Shown: piece by piece, positions 4,944 through 6,361 of the stretch
Layout: each line of letters begins with the position of its first letter
How positions within the stretch are numbered: position 1 is the stretch's first letter
Assembly: GCA_002710885.1 (NCBI GenBank)
Contig: PAIW01000142.1
Coordinates: forward strand, 3,429-9,789
Length of the DNA stretch: 6,361 nt
From: Chloroflexota bacterium
GTDB lineage: Bacteria > Chloroflexota > Dehalococcoidia > SAR202 > UBA11138
Reading direction: 5' to 3'
Translations under genes and position numbers: made by a program
The notes under the pieces: model-generated
What the model saw: only the letters and a program-made list of their open reading frames with translations
Databases searched by the model: none
What the model was told of the DNA's origin: nothing

Positions 4944-5708
4944 ATGAATAATTTGCTGTATCCGTGTTCCCAGAAATACGACATCGACTGGATGGTCTAG
5001 AACTCAATGGGGCCGAACGTCATCTGGTTGACGGAAGCGTTGACCGGTGTGATGACGCTGGAGCCTGGCATGCGCGTCACGAACATGGGGTGCTGCAAGG
5101 CCATCAGTTCCATATTCCTCGCTAAAGAGTTCGGAGTTGAAGTCTGGGCTGCAGACTTCTGGGTCAAACCCACCGAAAATTGGGAACGGATTCGAGAGGC
5201 TGATCTGGATGGTTAGGTCTATCTGATCTAGGCCTAGGCGCGCGCGTTGCCCTTCGCTCATTACTTCTTCGACGCCATCGTCAGCCTGGACAGCTACCGT
5301 TACTACGGCACTGACGTTCACTACCTGGAGTTTCACATCCTATGGCATCTGAAGCGGGGAGGACAGATTGGAATTGTGTCGCCTGCATCTCCAGTCGAAA
5401 TTCCGTCGCCGTCCCCAGAGCATCTGGGAGACGACTGGCACCGGATGAACTCCGTTGACCGGTGGGAACGACACGGGAACCGCTATCCAGAGATGGGTGT
5501 CGAACACTGTAAGGTGCTGCCTAACGGCTGGCAATCATGGGTCCCCTGGCACGAGTTATGCCTTGAACACGGCAGAGGTGACGATTGGGCAGAGTCTGAA
5601 ATTCGTCAGTTGAGAGAGGACGAAGGCCGTTATCTGGGCTCCGTTCGGATGGTCGGGCTGCGAACCCATGAAATGACGCTAATTGGCACAACTTCAACTC
5701 CAGAATAG
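4944..5708 (+). pseudogene. SAM-dependent methyltransferase frame interrupted by four in-frame TAG codons
   Basis: One frame of 255 codons runs from ATG 4944 (ribosome site AGAGGAG, four bases away) to TAG 5708. It matches class I methyltransferases of the kind beginning LYPCSxxYDxDW and containing MGPNVxWLTEAL, VLDMGCGKA and FFDAIVSLD. It is broken only by TAG at 4998-5000, 5214-5216, 5229-5231 and 5235-5237, with no frameshift. The sequence around the stops still reads like the family (ARALPFAHYFFDAI). Motif I is also damaged: VTNMGCCKA where relatives read VLDMGCGKA, losing the acidic residue and a glycine that contact SAM. The C-terminal half is well preserved. Normal genes here end in TAG, so genome-wide recoding is unlikely. 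I favour a pseudogene. The alternatives are amber readthrough or sequencing error. Confidence 0.8.
5228..5237. repeat. Perfect 10-bp palindrome CTAGGCCTAG
   Basis: This palindrome contains two of the four TAG codons of the methyltransferase relic and is followed by GCGCGCGC-type sequence. The tetramer CTAG is generally scarce in bacterial genomes, so two copies six bases apart within a broken gene are notable. It may simply reflect drift. Confidence 0.4.
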
Positions 5709-5777
5709 CTTGCCATAGGCAGGATTGGGCCGGCATGAAACGGTTGTTTAAAGTTGGCCCCTTCTGAATTGGTGACT

Positions 5778-6361
5778 TTACTCTCGCATAGGCGGAAACA
5801 CCGCTCCTTCGTAAGGATTCGCAGCAGCGAGTTCTTCGTCCAGTTCTATACCCAGGCCCGGTTTGGTGGACGGGATGATGTAGCCGTCCTCCCATTGGAT
5901 CGGTTCTTTTAGAATTTCGGAGTAGAAGCCGTCGAATTTTTCGATGCTCTCTTGAATGAGGAAGTTAGGGCTGCACGTTGCTATCTGGATGTTGGCCGCC
6001 GCCTCCAGCGGGCCGCAGTAGAGATGTGGGGCCATCTGCGCATAGTGGGCCTCGGCCATTCCAGCGATCTTCTTGGCTTCCAGGATTCCTCCGACCCTTG
6101 CCAGCGCAGGTTGGAGAATGTCCGCGCCCTGATTTTCCAGCAATTCGGCGAATTCGTACTTGGTGGACAGCCGCTCACCTGTTGCGACGGGGATTGTGGT
6201 GGAGTGGGCGACACGCGCCATCTCCTTTGTGTTCTCTGGAGGCACAGGTTCCTCGAACCATAGGGGGTCGTACTGCTCAAGGCGTCGCGCCAGTCGGATG
6301 GCGCTGGATGTGGTCATCTGCCCGTGCGTGCCGATCAGCAGGTCGCATTTGTCCCCGACGG
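5778..6361 (-). CDS. Enolase-superfamily (mandelate racemase/muconate lactonizing-like) enzyme, C-terminal part
   Basis: Partial: the N-terminal capping domain lies beyond the right edge. The frame continues upstream of ATG 6317 as VGDKCDLLIGTHGQ, so that ATG is internal. About 193 of an expected 380-400 residues are visible. Landmarks counted from ATG 6317 are FEEPVPPEN (21-29) and TGERLS (46-51), each with a Glu metal ligand, ILQPALARVGG with the barrel strand (67-77), and MAPHLYCGP (95-103) with His98 as likely general acid/base. This is the galactonate-dehydratase-like layout, so it probably is a dehydratase of sugar acids or related acids. Counting back from FEEP, the usual first metal ligand (Asp/Glu in the DFHG-type motif) is Gly in IGTHG. 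The gene ends in TAA at 5778 and converges with the methyltransferase relic. Confidence 0.88.
   Translation of the reverse strand, partial: VGDKCDLLIGTHGQMTTSSAIRLARRLEQYDPLWFEEPVPPENTKEMARVAHSTTIPVATGERLSTKYEFAELLENQGADILQPALARVGGILEAKKIAGMAEAHYAQMAPHLYCGPLEAAANIQIATCSPNFLIQESIEKFDGFYSEILKEPIQWEDGYIIPSTKPGLGIELDEELAAANPYEGAVFPPMRE

Noticed and set aside
4998..5237. TAG codons as pyrrolysine or genome-wide amber reassignment
   Set aside because: Several intact genes in the window (propeller, SelW-like, RraA-like) end normally in TAG, and the SAM-binding motif is degraded, so decay is simpler.
5727..5760. GGGCC/GGCCC inverted repeat between the convergent genes
   Set aside because: There are only five pairs around a 24-base loop with no T tract on either side, too weak for a terminator call.

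Overview
The window looks like a bacterial chromosome fragment: compact genes, Shine-Dalgarno sites, short operons and factor-independent terminators. The gene mix is a peptidyl-amidating-lyase-like beta-propeller, an ACMSD-like amidohydrolase, an RraA-like aldolase, an enolase-superfamily enzyme, small thiol-redox proteins and a SAM methyltransferase relic. This resembles heterotrophic Chloroflexota of the Dehalococcoidia/SAR202 type, but that placement is inference from remembered gene repertoires. No rRNA, tRNA, CRISPR array or insertion sequence is visible.

Layout. Positions 21-3216 lie on the minus strand. Reading in the direction of transcription, there is a promoter (3261-3289), an amidohydrolase that probably starts at TTG 3216, and an RraA-like aldolase (2181-1507). 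A second promoter (1408-1436) then drives a small SelW-like gene (1324-1040), followed by a strong hairpin terminator (983-1011) and the propeller gene (887-21). On the plus strand, 3359-3757 is the orphan C-terminal end of a phosphoenolpyruvate synthase gene, followed by a terminator (3841-3866). A further promoter (3925-3953) precedes a glutaredoxin-like gene (3981-4208), a thioredoxin-fold gene (4266-4892) and a methyltransferase reading frame (4944-5708) broken by four in-frame TAG codons. The C-terminal half of an enolase-superfamily enzyme enters from the right on the minus strand (6361-5778).

Main discovery. Two small redox genes appear to be selenoprotein genes that standard gene calling would truncate. 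In the SelW-like gene the codon at the second position of the CxxC/CxxU redox motif is TGA (1276-1274). The frame is open on both sides, with a strong ribosome site and promoter upstream, and a SECIS-like hairpin begins 13 nt after the TGA. In the glutaredoxin-like gene the apparent stop TGA (4194-4196) is followed by three sense codons and a second TGA. A six-pair hairpin with a UGUAC loop follows, its loop 18 nt past the first TGA. This fits a C-terminal selenocysteine. Both hairpins have five-base loops with G in second position.

The amidohydrolase and RraA-like aldolase probably form a two-gene catabolic operon. The glutaredoxin-like, thioredoxin-like and methyltransferase frames follow one another closely and may be co-transcribed. 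The methyltransferase and phosphoenolpyruvate synthase remnants show that this stretch has undergone gene decay or rearrangement. The selenocysteine insertion machinery (SelA, SelB, tRNA-Sec, SelD) is not in the window and would have to lie elsewhere in the genome.
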